Both the position numbers and the translations under genes were made by a program. A stretch of 64,000 nt of DNA, taken from Paucibacter aquatile (GTDB lineage Bacteria; Pseudomonadota; Gammaproteobacteria; Burkholderiales; Burkholderiaceae_C). Shown here piece after piece: positions 16,744 through 25,250 of the stretch. The stretch covers positions 310,001-374,000 of the forward strand of contig NZ_POSP01000003.1 in assembly GCF_002885975.1 (NCBI RefSeq), read 5' to 3'. The notes under the pieces were generated by a model that worked only from the letters and a program-made list of their open reading frames with translations, was not told the origin of the DNA and did not search any database. The first letter of the stretch is position 1. Every line of letters begins with the position of its first letter.

Positions 16744-17438
16744 ACCAAGACCTTTCCATCGTCGCCCTGATCATGCACGCCAGCCTGGCGGTGCAACTGG
16801 TGATTGCTGCCTTGCTGACCGTGTCGCTGGCCAGCTGGAGTGTGATTTTCAGCAAGCTGATCTCGCTCTCGCGCATCAAAAAGGGCAATGAGGATTTCGA
16901 GCAGGAGTTCTGGTCGGGCAAGAACCTCAACGAGCTCTACACGGCCGTCAACGGCAAGACCGGTGGCGCGCCGCTGGAGCGCATCTTCGCCTCGGGCATG
17001 CGCGAATTTCTGAAGCTGCGTGAGCGTCGCGTGGTCGAACCCACCGCCCTGCTCGACGGCTCGCGCCGCGCGATGCGCGCCAGCTTCCAGCGCGAGATGG
17101 ACACCATGGAGAGCAACCTCTCCTTCCTGGCCTCGGTCGGCTCGGTCTCTCCCTACGTCGGCCTGTTCGGCACCATCTGGGGCATCATGCACGCCTTCGT
17201 CGGCCTGTCGAATGTGCAGCAGGTGACACTGGCCACGGTGGCGCCCGGCATTGCTGAAGCCCTGGTGGCCACGGCCATCGGCCTGTTCGCTGCCATCCCT
17301 GCCGTGTTGGCCTACAACCGCTTCGCGCGCCAGATCGACCGCAGCGCTATCACCCTGGAATCCTTCATCGAAGAGTTCTCCAACATCCTGCAGCGCAACG
17401 CCACCCTGCCCGCCCAGCCGGCCGGCCCGGCGCGCTGA
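16740..17438 (+). CDS. tolQ: Tol-Pal system protein TolQ
   Basis: 232 residues with three membrane segments: about residues 17-37, 135-160 and 170-195. The last two contain the family motif GLFGTIWGIMHAFVGL and ATAIGLFAAIPAVLAYN. TolQ with TolR forms the proton-driven stator that energises TolA across the periplasm, needed for outer-membrane constriction at division. Start overlaps ybgC (ATGA). Paralogous ExbB is excluded by context. Confidence 0.95.
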   Translation: MNQDLSIVALIMHASLAVQLVIAALLTVSLASWSVIFSKLISLSRIKKGNEDFEQEFWSGKNLNELYTAVNGKTGGAPLERIFASGMREFLKLRERRVVEPTALLDGSRRAMRASFQREMDTMESNLSFLASVGSVSPYVGLFGTIWGIMHAFVGLSNVQQVTLATVAPGIAEALVATAIGLFAAIPAVLAYNRFARQIDRSAITLESFIEEFSNILQRNATLPAQPAGPAR

Positions 17439-17457
17439 GCACGCGGAGCCCGCCACC

Positions 17458-17907
<450 letters not shown>

Positions 17908-17914
17908 TCCGGCC

Positions 17915-18841
17915 ATGAGCAGCCTGCCCCTGGGTGCCCGCCACCTGCATGATCCCCTGCGCCCGCCGGCCCCGCCCGGCATGGGCCGCGGTTTTGCCTT
18001 CGCCCTGATCGCCCATGCGGCCCTGCTGGCCGCGCTCAGCGCCGGTGTGAGCTGGCGCACGCAAGACCCGCCGGCCTTTGAGGCGGAGCTGTGGTCCGCC
18101 GTGCCGCAAGTGGCCGCGCCCAAGCTGGTCGAGCCGGAACCGGAACCCGAGCCGCCCAAGCCTGAGCCCAAGCCCGAGCCCAAGGTCCAACAGCCCAGCC
18201 CCGAAGAACTCCAGGCCGAGCGCGATGCCGAGATCGCCATCGCCAAGGCCAAGGAGAAAAAGAAGCTGGAGGCCGAACGGCAGCGCCTGGCCGAGCTGGA
18301 AGCCGAGCGCAAAAAACAGCTGGCCCTGAAGGAGAAGGAAAAGCTCGAACGCGAGCGCGAGAAGCAGCTGCAGGCCAAGCGCGAAGCCGAGGACAAGCTC
18401 AAGAAAGAGAAGCTCGACAAGCAACTCAAAGACAAGCAAGCCAAGGCCGAAGAAGCCAAACGCGAAGCCAAGCTGGAGGCGCAGCGCCAGGAGAACCTGC
18501 GCCGCATCCAGGGCATGGCCGGCGCCAGCGGCGGCCCCAGCGCCACGGGCACGGCGCTCAAGAGCTCCGGCCCCTCGGCCAGTTATGGCGGCCGCATCAA
18601 GGCGCGCATCCGCCCCAACATCATCTACACCGACATGCCCGCCGGCAATCCGGTGGCTGAGGTGGAGGTGCGGACCTTGCCCAGCGGCCAGATCGTGGCC
18701 AGCAAGCTGCTCAAGTCCAGCGGCGATGCCGAGTGGGACAAGGCCGTGCTGCGCGCCATCGACAAGACCGAGACCTTGCCGCGCGACACCGACGGCCGCG
18801 TGCCGCCGGTTCTGGTGATCAGTTTCCAGCCGCGCGAATGA
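17915..18841 (+). CDS. tolA: Cell envelope integrity protein TolA
   Basis: 308 residues from ATG 17915. One membrane segment at about 25-47 (GFAFALIAHAALLAALSAG), then a Pro/Glu/Lys spacer (EPEPEPPKPEPKPEPK), then about 130 residues of charged Lys/Glu/Ala/Gln helix, the long periplasmic rod. The C-terminal ~85 residues are the TonB/TolA-like domain (YGGRIKARIRPNII ... DAEWDKAVLRAIDK). The rod reaches TolB/Pal at the outer membrane. tolB and pal would normally follow, but the next gene is on the opposite strand and unrelated. Confidence 0.93.
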   Translation: MSSLPLGARHLHDPLRPPAPPGMGRGFAFALIAHAALLAALSAGVSWRTQDPPAFEAELWSAVPQVAAPKLVEPEPEPEPPKPEPKPEPKVQQPSPEELQAERDAEIAIAKAKEKKKLEAERQRLAELEAERKKQLALKEKEKLEREREKQLQAKREAEDKLKKEKLDKQLKDKQAKAEEAKREAKLEAQRQENLRRIQGMAGASGGPSATGTALKSSGPSASYGGRIKARIRPNIIYTDMPAGNPVAEVEVRTLPSGQIVASKLLKSSGDAEWDKAVLRAIDKTETLPRDTDGRVPPVLVISFQPRE

Positions 18842-18857
18842 GGGGGTGGGTGATGGT

Positions 18858-19385
18858 TCAGGCGCGCGCCACCCGGCGTGCACCCAACCAGGCGTCCAGC
18901 GACCAGGGGCCGGCGCCCCAAAGCGCCAGCATCAGCAACAAGGCGCCCCAGAGCTGATGGCCCAGCAGCGCGGCCGGAGCGATCTCGCTGAGGCTGAGCA
19001 CGGCCATCACATTGACCACGCTCAGGCCCAGGGCGGCGAATCGGCCGCCCAAACCGAGCACCAGCAACACGGGCAAAGCCAGCTCACCCGCCGTGCCCAG
19101 GTAGGCCGCCAGCTCCGGCGGCAGGAGCGGCACCTGGTACTCGTCCTCGAACAGTGCCAAGGTCACCGACCAATCGCGGAGCTTGGTCAAGCCCGAGAGG
19201 AAAAACACCTGTGCAACATAGAGTCGGGCCAAGAGACTGGCCAGGCCCTGGGCCTGAAACTCAATGCCGTACAACAGGACGTTGACACGGTCGGGCTGCC
19301 CGGTCGCGGCCGGCACGCGCCGCGGACCGGCATCCATCAAGAAACACAAGGCCGAACGCAGGCCATCCATCCATTGAGTCGCCAT
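18858..19385 (-). CDS. DoxX family membrane protein, last gene of bufferin operon
   Basis: 175 residues. Start at ATG 19385, supported by AAAGGAGG eight bases upstream; the frame is open further upstream without coding features. Four membrane helices are predicted by eye, including LLARLYVAQVFFLSGLTKL, which is the DoxX signature (Arg plus Ser-Gly-x-x-Lys). DoxX proteins often end DUF2282-DUF692-DUF2063 operons; they may help in quinone-linked electron transfer or membrane handling of the product, but no activity is proven for this type. It converges on tolA with a gap of only 16 bases. Confidence 0.82.
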   Translation of the reverse strand: MATQWMDGLRSALCFLMDAGPRRVPAATGQPDRVNVLLYGIEFQAQGLASLLARLYVAQVFFLSGLTKLRDWSVTLALFEDEYQVPLLPPELAAYLGTAGELALPVLLVLGLGGRFAALGLSVVNVMAVLSLSEIAPAALLGHQLWGALLLMLALWGAGPWSLDAWLGARRVARA

Positions 19386-19440
19386 GAGCGCCTCCTTTCG
19401 GGAAAAAAATGAAGGTCGTGTTCGAACGCGATGGCTCGCC

Positions 19441-20226
19441 TTAAGGTCGAGCCAGTAAACGCACCGAACTGAGGCAGTGGCGTTCCAAGGCCCGCTGCAA
19501 CCAGACCGTAAAGTCAAAGCATGGGTCCGCCGCTTGCGCAGCCTCCAGCGCCTGCTCCAGGCTGCACGCCTGCAAAAGCGCGCGCGTGAATGCCGCTTCG
19601 GCCACACTCAGAACTTGCGCCTCAACACGCCAAAAGGGCCGCCACAGCAAAACCGGCGTGGGCATGGCGTCGACAGACCCGTCATTTGGAACAGGTCCAC
19701 CCTGCCATGCGTTCCAAGCAGCCGCACTCAAGTCCAGGAGCCGGGAGCCGGCTCGCAGGATCACCGTGTAGTCAGCGGGCGATTCGGTGGCCATCAGCTG
19801 CAAGGACTCTGCATCCAAGCCGTCATCAGGCCCTCGCTCCAAACCGTGGGCCGCCCACTCCAGCTGCGCCAACTCCAAGAGCCAGGCGTCCATGCCCTCC
19901 TGCTCGGCCAGGAAGTCAGGCAAGACCTGACCCCACTCGCCGAGATCACCCCGTTGCGGCGGGCGCTGGCGCCAGCATTCCCAAGCCATGGCCGCAAACG
20001 AAGACTCGCCCAACACTTCACGCAGGCGTGGAAAGGCTTGGGCCAGCACCTTGTCGGCCATCACCTGGGCATTGAGTCGATAGGCCAGCAGCCCCCGATC
20101 GACGCCGCCTTTCAAACCCGGCGGCGCCGCCAGACCCTCGGGCAATGCGCGAGCGGCCTGGGATGGCGGCGCGGTCAAAGCCTGCAACAAGGCCTGCTGA
20201 CGCTGTAGAAGCTGATCGAGACTCAT
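19441..20226 (-). CDS. bufC: DUF2063 protein (BufC/HvfC-like partner of the DUF692 enzyme)
   Basis: 261 residues from ATG 20226, overlapping the DUF692 stop (ATGA). The N-terminus MSLDQLLQRQQALLQALT and the following GLLAYRLNAQVMADKVLAQAFPRLREVLG are typical for DUF2063, a helical domain that recognises the precursor peptide leader and delivers it to the DUF692 enzyme, as MbnC does for MbnB. The C-terminal half (RLLDLSAAAWNAWQGG, FWRVEAQVLS) matches the second domain of HvfC/BufC proteins. The operon order precursor-enzyme-partner-DoxX supports the assignment. Confidence 0.82.
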   Translation of the reverse strand: MSLDQLLQRQQALLQALTAPPSQAARALPEGLAAPPGLKGGVDRGLLAYRLNAQVMADKVLAQAFPRLREVLGESSFAAMAWECWRQRPPQRGDLGEWGQVLPDFLAEQEGMDAWLLELAQLEWAAHGLERGPDDGLDAESLQLMATESPADYTVILRAGSRLLDLSAAAWNAWQGGPVPNDGSVDAMPTPVLLWRPFWRVEAQVLSVAEAAFTRALLQACSLEQALEAAQAADPCFDFTVWLQRALERHCLSSVRLLARP

Positions 20227-21098
20227 GGACACAAGATCCGCATTTCCTGACGCGCGCGCGCTACCTCGCCCAGCAAGACGGACAAATCGGGAATGTCGTT
20301 GTCCCATTCCACCAGGCTGGGCACCGGTCCAAAACGCTCGATGGCCGCGCGGTACACCTGCCAGACTGCTTCAGAGACGCGACTGCCATGGTCATCGATG
20401 ACCACGTCAGGCAGCTCCAAATGACCCGCCAGGTGAATCTCGCCGACCGCATCGACAGCAATCTCCTGCACCCAGTCAATGGCGCGCCGTGCCGCTTCGT
20501 CCGGCGGGGCGCCACTGTTGCGGGCATTGACCACCAGGTTGTTGACATCCAGCAGCATCCTGCAGCCGCTGCGCCGGCACAGCTCATTGAAAAACTCGGG
20601 CTCAGACAGCGCCGATGCGCCGTCTGCCTGCCAGGCCAAATAGGCACTGAGGTTCTCGACCAGAATCGGCCGGCGCAAGCGCTCCTGCACTTGCTGCACA
20701 TGGCCGATCATCAAGTCCAGGCTGACGCGATCGAAGGGAATGGGCAGCAGATCGGCTGCATGCATCAGGCTTTGCTGCGCGCCATTCCAAGGCGCCCGGG
20801 TGAAGGCTGCATGGTCAGACACCAGAAAGGGATCGACCCGCTCCACCAGATCGGCCAAGCGATCGAGGTGCCACGGATCCAGCCCACACGCCGACCCCAG
20901 CCCCAAGCCCACCCCGTGCAGACTGAGGGGCAGGCGTTCCCGGCCGGCCAGCAAGACCTGCAGGCTCGCGCCGCCCTCGGCAAAAAAATTCTCGGAATGG
21001 ACCTCAAGAAAATCCACATCCGAGGCGCCGACCTCACCCGCCAATACGGCATCGTAATGAGGCTGTCGCCAGCCCATGCCCACGGTGCCATGCTTCAT
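20223..21098 (-). CDS. bufB: DUF692 multinuclear non-heme iron oxygenase (BufB/MbnB-like)
   Basis: 291 residues from ATG 21098; a TTG ten codons earlier (21128) is an alternative. The DUF692 pattern is complete: GMGWRQPHY, DFLEVHSENFF, SLHGVGLGLGSA, LVSDHAAF, ILVENLSAYL, LLDVNNLVVNARN, EIHLAGH, DDHG and LVEWDNDIPDL. They supply the His/Asp/Glu/Asn ligands for a two- or three-iron cluster in a TIM barrel. MNIO enzymes oxidise cysteine residues of ribosomal peptides; in bufferin systems they form thiooxazole-type rings on the DUF2282 precursor. Its neighbours are exactly that precursor and the DUF2063 partner. Confidence 0.88.
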   Translation of the reverse strand: MKHGTVGMGWRQPHYDAVLAGEVGASDVDFLEVHSENFFAEGGASLQVLLAGRERLPLSLHGVGLGLGSACGLDPWHLDRLADLVERVDPFLVSDHAAFTRAPWNGAQQSLMHAADLLPIPFDRVSLDLMIGHVQQVQERLRRPILVENLSAYLAWQADGASALSEPEFFNELCRRSGCRMLLDVNNLVVNARNSGAPPDEAARRAIDWVQEIAVDAVGEIHLAGHLELPDVVIDDHGSRVSEAVWQVYRAAIERFGPVPSLVEWDNDIPDLSVLLGEVARARQEMRILCP

Positions 21099-21141
21099 CT
21101 TGACAAGAAGGCGGGTGCTGCCGGACAAGCTGCCGACTGAA

Positions 21142-21420
21142 TTACTTCTTCAGCTTGGCCTTGGCCTCCTCGGCACTGAGGCCGTTCTGGGACTTGCAGC
21201 TGCCCTTGGCCACGTACTTCCACTCCTCCACGGCCATGTCGACCTTGGACTGACCCGCACAGGAATGCGAGCCACTGAGGTTGGCGCAGTCGTTTTCTCC
21301 GGCTTTGGCAATGCCGTAGCACTTTTCCTTGGCGGCCTTTTCTTGCGCGGCCGCCTGGCCGACCAAACCCACGGCGAACACGGCGGCCAAGGCGGCGGAT
21401 ACCACTTGCTTGCTTTGCAT
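21142..21420 (-). CDS. bufA1: Bufferin-type precursor peptide (DUF2282, BufA1)
   Basis: 92 residues. Starts at ATG 21420 with AGGAG eight bases before. An N-terminal Sec signal (VVSAALAAVFAVGLVGQAAA, cut before QEK) is unusual for RiPPs but standard in this class. The mature part has four cysteines in the DUF2282 pattern EKCYGIAKAGENDCANL, SHSCAGQSKVD and VAKGSCK. Bufferins are exported to the periplasm and bind copper after the DUF692 enzyme modifies the central cysteines. The gene opens the operon and follows an ECF-type promoter candidate. Family membership is clear; the metal bound is inferred. Confidence 0.87.
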   Translation of the reverse strand: MQSKQVVSAALAAVFAVGLVGQAAAQEKAAKEKCYGIAKAGENDCANLSGSHSCAGQSKVDMAVEEWKYVAKGSCKSQNGLSAEEAKAKLKK

Positions 21421-21506
21421 AAGAAGAACTCCTGAAGACTGAGATGAATGAAACCGAACGAGACCGCAGTGCGGACTCGGCGGCATCTTGCCTGCCGCCC
21501 ACGTCT

Positions 21507-21532
21507 GTCGCAAGCAAGGGATCCAGGATTAC
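21507..21532 (-). promoter_or_regulatory. ECF (SigF-like) promoter candidate of the bufferin operon
   Basis: On the minus strand GTAATC (21532-21527), a 16-base spacer and CGAC (21510-21507), about 87 bases before the bufA1 start. This resembles the GTAACC-N16-CGAA element known for the metal-responsive ECF factor SigF of Caulobacter, which controls DUF2282/DUF692 genes. No sigma or anti-sigma gene is present near it. Confidence 0.5.
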
Positions 21533-21551
21533 AGCCCCGAGCAGAAATAAA

Positions 21552-22214
21552 TCAGGCGATGCTGCCGGCGCTGACATGCAGGTCTTGCCTCACATGCAGG
21601 GCCGCCTGCAATGCCAGGCGCAAGCCCAGCTCCATGGTGGCCAGGCTCATACTGGGCATGGGGCTGTGCCGAGCCGCCTGTTCCGGCAGCATGGGGATGT
21701 GCATGAAGCCGCTGCGCACGGGATGGCCCGCCAAGGCATGCTGCAAGCCGAAGAAGACGTGGTTGCAGACAAAGGTACCGGCGGTTTGCGAAACCCCGGC
21801 CGGCACACCGGCTTCGCGCAGGGCGGCACACATGGCCTTGATCGGCAGGGTTGAAAAGTAGGCGGCAGGTGCGCCGGGGATCACGGGCTCGTCGATGGGC
21901 TGCGCGCCCGCATTGTCGGGAATGCGGGCATCGTCGACATTGATGGCCACGCGCTCCAGCGACAACTCGGCCCGGCCTGCGGCCTGTCCGAGTGCCAGCA
22001 CCAGGCTGGGCTGAAGCTCGTCCAGCGCTTGCTGAAGTTCGCGCAAGGCCTCGCCAAACACACAGGGCAGACGACGCGAGACCACCCGGTGGCCCGAGAG
22101 CAGCGCTCCGTCCAGGGTCTGGGCCAGCAGCCAGGAGGGGTTGATGGACTCGCCACCAAAGGCATCAAAGCCAGTCAGAAGAATGCAGGGATGGCTCGGC
22201 GGAAGGTGGGGCAT
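21552..22214 (-). CDS. pcp: Pyroglutamyl peptidase I (pyrrolidone-carboxylate peptidase)
   Basis: 220 residues from ATG 22214 (MPHLPPSHPCILLTGFD); another in-frame ATG lies at 22232. C15 family: Glu in AELSLERVAINVDDARIPDN, catalytic Cys in SQTAGTFVCNHVFFGLQH and His in SGFMHIPMLPEQAA complete the triad. The N-terminal ILLTGFDAFGG and INPSW are the other markers. It removes N-terminal pyroglutamate from peptides in the cytosol. It lies upstream of the bufferin operon on the same strand, with the operon's promoter in the gap, so it is probably a separate unit. Confidence 0.92.
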   Translation of the reverse strand: MPHLPPSHPCILLTGFDAFGGESINPSWLLAQTLDGALLSGHRVVSRRLPCVFGEALRELQQALDELQPSLVLALGQAAGRAELSLERVAINVDDARIPDNAGAQPIDEPVIPGAPAAYFSTLPIKAMCAALREAGVPAGVSQTAGTFVCNHVFFGLQHALAGHPVRSGFMHIPMLPEQAARHSPMPSMSLATMELGLRLALQAALHVRQDLHVSAGSIA

Positions 22215-22477
22215 GAAACAAATCCGTGGCATGGATGGCGATCTGGGCAGGGATTGTGAGGCCTTGTGTGAAGCGCGCCGCACAGGACACTGAAACCGCT
22301 CGGTGCCCCAGCGTCGAAGCGAGCGGGAGGAAAAAACAAAGAGAATGTGGCAGGCTGGGCTAATCGCGGCTTGCCGACCAAGCCAGCGGCTTTAGCATTC
22401 AAGGCGCGCGTGTAGCGCGTCTCGCGTAAGCGGACGCGCCCTGACTCGCACCTTGCCCTCATTGGAGAGTTTTCAGC

Positions 22478-25030
22478 ATGACCGATCTGTCCACCCCACT
22501 GCCCTGGCCCCATGAGAAGGCCGGCTCCAGTGCGGGCGAGGGCTTGGCGCCCCAGCGCCCCCAAGGCCGGGCCGCCGATGGTTTCGCATGGCCGATGCCG
22601 CCTTATGCCGCCTACCCTCAGGCCACGCCGCAGTTGTCGGCCGAGCCCTGCGAGATCCTGGGGCTGAACAACAGCCGCACCGCCGGCCATGTGATCCTTG
22701 TGGCGCCGCATGAGCGCCTGGCGCAGATCAATGTGCCGCCGGCACGCAGCGCCATGCCGCTGAAGTTCAGCCAGTTCCGGGCCATCAAGTTGCTGCGGCC
22801 CATCACCGTGCCGCCGCGCTCGCAGACCACCGAGGATGTGCTGCGGCTGGACCACCGCCCGCGCAGCGAGTTCAAGCTGCACTTCGTCGGCGGTGGCGAG
22901 TTGCGCGGCATCACCATCGGCCACGGCCATGATGACCTGGGCCTCTTTCTCTTTCCGCCGCTGAGCGACAGCGACGACTCGGTGCTGCGCGTCTTCATCC
23001 CACGCGAGGCGCTGGAGCATTTCGAGATCGGCGAGCGCATCGGTGACCTGCTGATCAAGGAACAACTGGCCACCTCCGATCAGGTGGAGGAAGCCGTCAA
23101 CGAGCAAAGCCATCTGCGCTCGCGCCGCGTCGGCGACATCCTCGTGGCCCAGCAGATCGTCACCGCCGACCAGCTGATCCAAGCCATCGACCAGCAAGCC
23201 CGCATGCCCATGGTGCGCATCGGTGAGGCCTTGCTGGCCCTGGACCTGATCACACAAGACCAGCTGGAACAGGCCCTGCTGCAACAACGCGATGACCGTT
23301 CGGTGCCGCTGGGCGAACTGCTGGTGCGCAAGGGCGTGGTCACACGGCAGGCCTTGCAGTCGGCCCTGGCACGCAAGATGGGCTATCCGCTGGTGGACGT
23401 GACCAACTTCGCGTTCGAGCCCGATGCCATCGTCAAACTGCCCTATGCCGTGGCCAAGCGCCTGGAGGTGCTGCCCCTGCTGCTGCGCGACGGGCGCCTG
23501 ATCGTGGCCATGGAAGACCCCACCCGGCGCGATGCGCTGGACGAGGTGGAGTTCATCTCCCAGCTCAAGGTCACGCCCACCCTGGCCAAGGTCGGCTCGC
23601 TGAGCTTTGCCATCCACCAGGCCTACGAGCGCTACGGCTCTGAGTCCCTGGGCCGCGCCACCGATGCGGGGCCAGGCGGGTTCCAGATCGACTTCAGCCT
23701 GGACAAGGCTGACAAGCTGATCGAAACCCTGGAGCGGGAGGGCCAGGAGCGCAATGTCCGCGAAGACGAGCAACCGATCGAGCAAAGCGACAACTCCCTG
23801 GTGCGCCTGATCAACACCATGATCCTCGACGCCAGCAACCAGGGCGTGTCCGACATCCACATCGAAACCCACCCGGGCAGCGAGAAGGTCAAGATCCGCT
23901 TCCGCCGCGACGGTGTGCTGCACCCCTATCTGGAGCTGCCGCACACCTACCGCAATGCCATGATCGCCCGCATCAAGATCATGTGTGAGCTCGACATCTC
24001 CGAGCGCCGCAAGCCGCAGGACGGCAAGATCAACTTCGGCCGCTTCATGCCGCAGTCCAAGCTGGAGCTGCGCGTGGCCACGATCCCGACCAACAACAAT
24101 CTGGAAGACGTGGTCATGCGACTGCTCTCGTCTTCCAAGCCCCTGCCCCTGGCCAAGCTGGGCCTGAGCGAATCCAACCTCAAGAACCTGCAGGAAGCGG
24201 TGGCCCGACCCTACGGCATGGTGCTGTGCGTGGGCCCGACCGGCTCCGGCAAGACCACCACCTTGCACTCGGCCCTGGCCCACATCAACACGCCCGAACG
24301 CAAGATCTGGACGGCCGAGGACCCGATCGAAATCACCCAGGCCGGCCTGCGCCAGGTGCAGGTCAACCCGCGCATCGACTGGACCTTTGCCAAGGCCTTG
24401 CGCGCCTTCCTGCGCGCCGACCCGGACGTGATCATGGTCGGCGAGATCCGCGACCACGAAACCGCCGAGATCGCAGTCGAGGCTTCGTTGACCGGCCATA
24501 TGGTCATGTCCACCTTGCACACCAACAGCGCGGCCGAGACCATCACCCGCCTGCTGGACATGGGCATGGACCCCTTCAACTTTGCCGACTCCTTGCTGGC
24601 CGTGCTGGCCCAGCGCTTGGTGAGGCGCCTGTGCCCGTCTTGCCGTGTAGGCGAGCCCTTGAGCAGCAGCGACCAGGAAGAGTGGCTGGACGATTACCTC
24701 CACGTCTTCGCGCCGGAGCAGCGCCCCGACCGGGCCGCTCTGCTGGCTGACTGGCAGGCCCGCTTCGGCATTGGCGGAGAACTGCTGCATTTCCACAGCC
24801 CGGGCTGCGAAAAATGCGACTTCAGCGGCTTCAAGGGGCGCGCGGGGCTGCACGAATTGCTGGTCGTCAGCAAGCCGATCCGGCGCCTGATCCAGACCGG
24901 TGCACGCGCCGAAGAACTGTTCCAGGCCGCATTGAACGAAGGCCTGCGTTCGCTGCGCCAGGATGGCATTCTGAAAGTGTTGCAAGGCACCACCACAATG
25001 GGCGAAGTGCGCGCAACCAGCAACGCCTGA
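22478..25030 (+). CDS. GspE/PilB-family secretion ATPase with MshEN-like N-terminal repeats
   Basis: 850 residues; GGAGAG precedes the ATG. The C-terminal half is a complete type II/IV secretion ATPase: Walker A GPTGSGKTT, Asp box AEDPIEITQ, Walker B DPDVIMVGEIRD, His box TGHMVMSTLHTN, and zinc Cys in RRLCPSCR ... GCEKCDFSGFKGRAG. Residues about 175-300 contain four ~24-residue units of the form [RP]-[ILV]-G-x-x-L ... L-x-x-A-[ILV]-x-x-[QR], beginning RIGDLLIKEQ, RVGDILVAQQ, RIGEALLALD and PLGELLVRKG. These resemble MshEN c-di-GMP-binding motifs. An additional ~110-residue domain before them is unassigned. No pseudopilin or platform-protein gene is adjacent, so partner and substrate are unknown. 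Confidence 0.88.
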   Translation: MTDLSTPLPWPHEKAGSSAGEGLAPQRPQGRAADGFAWPMPPYAAYPQATPQLSAEPCEILGLNNSRTAGHVILVAPHERLAQINVPPARSAMPLKFSQFRAIKLLRPITVPPRSQTTEDVLRLDHRPRSEFKLHFVGGGELRGITIGHGHDDLGLFLFPPLSDSDDSVLRVFIPREALEHFEIGERIGDLLIKEQLATSDQVEEAVNEQSHLRSRRVGDILVAQQIVTADQLIQAIDQQARMPMVRIGEALLALDLITQDQLEQALLQQRDDRSVPLGELLVRKGVVTRQALQSALARKMGYPLVDVTNFAFEPDAIVKLPYAVAKRLEVLPLLLRDGRLIVAMEDPTRRDALDEVEFISQLKVTPTLAKVGSLSFAIHQAYERYGSESLGRATDAGPGGFQIDFSLDKADKLIETLEREGQERNVREDEQPIEQSDNSLVRLINTMILDASNQGVSDIHIETHPGSEKVKIRFRRDGVLHPYLELPHTYRNAMIARIKIMCELDISERRKPQDGKINFGRFMPQSKLELRVATIPTNNNLEDVVMRLLSSSKPLPLAKLGLSESNLKNLQEAVARPYGMVLCVGPTGSGKTTTLHSALAHINTPERKIWTAEDPIEITQAGLRQVQVNPRIDWTFAKALRAFLRADPDVIMVGEIRDHETAEIAVEASLTGHMVMSTLHTNSAAETITRLLDMGMDPFNFADSLLAVLAQRLVRRLCPSCRVGEPLSSSDQEEWLDDYLHVFAPEQRPDRAALLADWQARFGIGGELLHFHSPGCEKCDFSGFKGRAGLHELLVVSKPIRRLIQTGARAEELFQAALNEGLRSLRQDGILKVLQGTTTMGEVRATSNA

Positions 25031-25064
25031 CATACGTTTTTCAAATATTGTTACTTCAAATTGG

Positions 25065-25107
25065 GGGGCTGAGCCTGCTTACCCAATCTTCCCCGCTTGT
25101 CAGCCCC
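25065..25107 (+). terminator. Long-loop hairpin after the ATPase gene
   Basis: GGGGCTGA (25065-25072) and TCAGCCCC (25100-25107), perfect 8-bp arms with a 27-base loop, 35 bases after the stop codon. No T-run follows, so a terminator role is only suggestive. Confidence 0.3.
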
Positions 25108-25250
25108 TGACGCTTGGACCATAGTCGACCGTCAAATAATGCACACAGGGGTCGGTTTTGTTTTCATCCCAAATCGCGCGGGGCACCGCCTCCGCGCATA
25201 GCCAGGCTCTACACCACAGCACCATCCAGAGCTCGCATGAACGCTGCCAG

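Noticed and set aside
17251..17457. Longer TolR starting inside tolQ
   Set aside because: The upstream extension is out of phase with tolQ and Pro/Ser/Arg-rich; the ATG at 17458 gives the normal TolR length.
22175..25033. Open frame of about 950 codons on the minus strand
   Set aside because: Antisense to the secretion ATPase with complete Walker motifs; composition is the His/Gln/Gly-rich shadow type.
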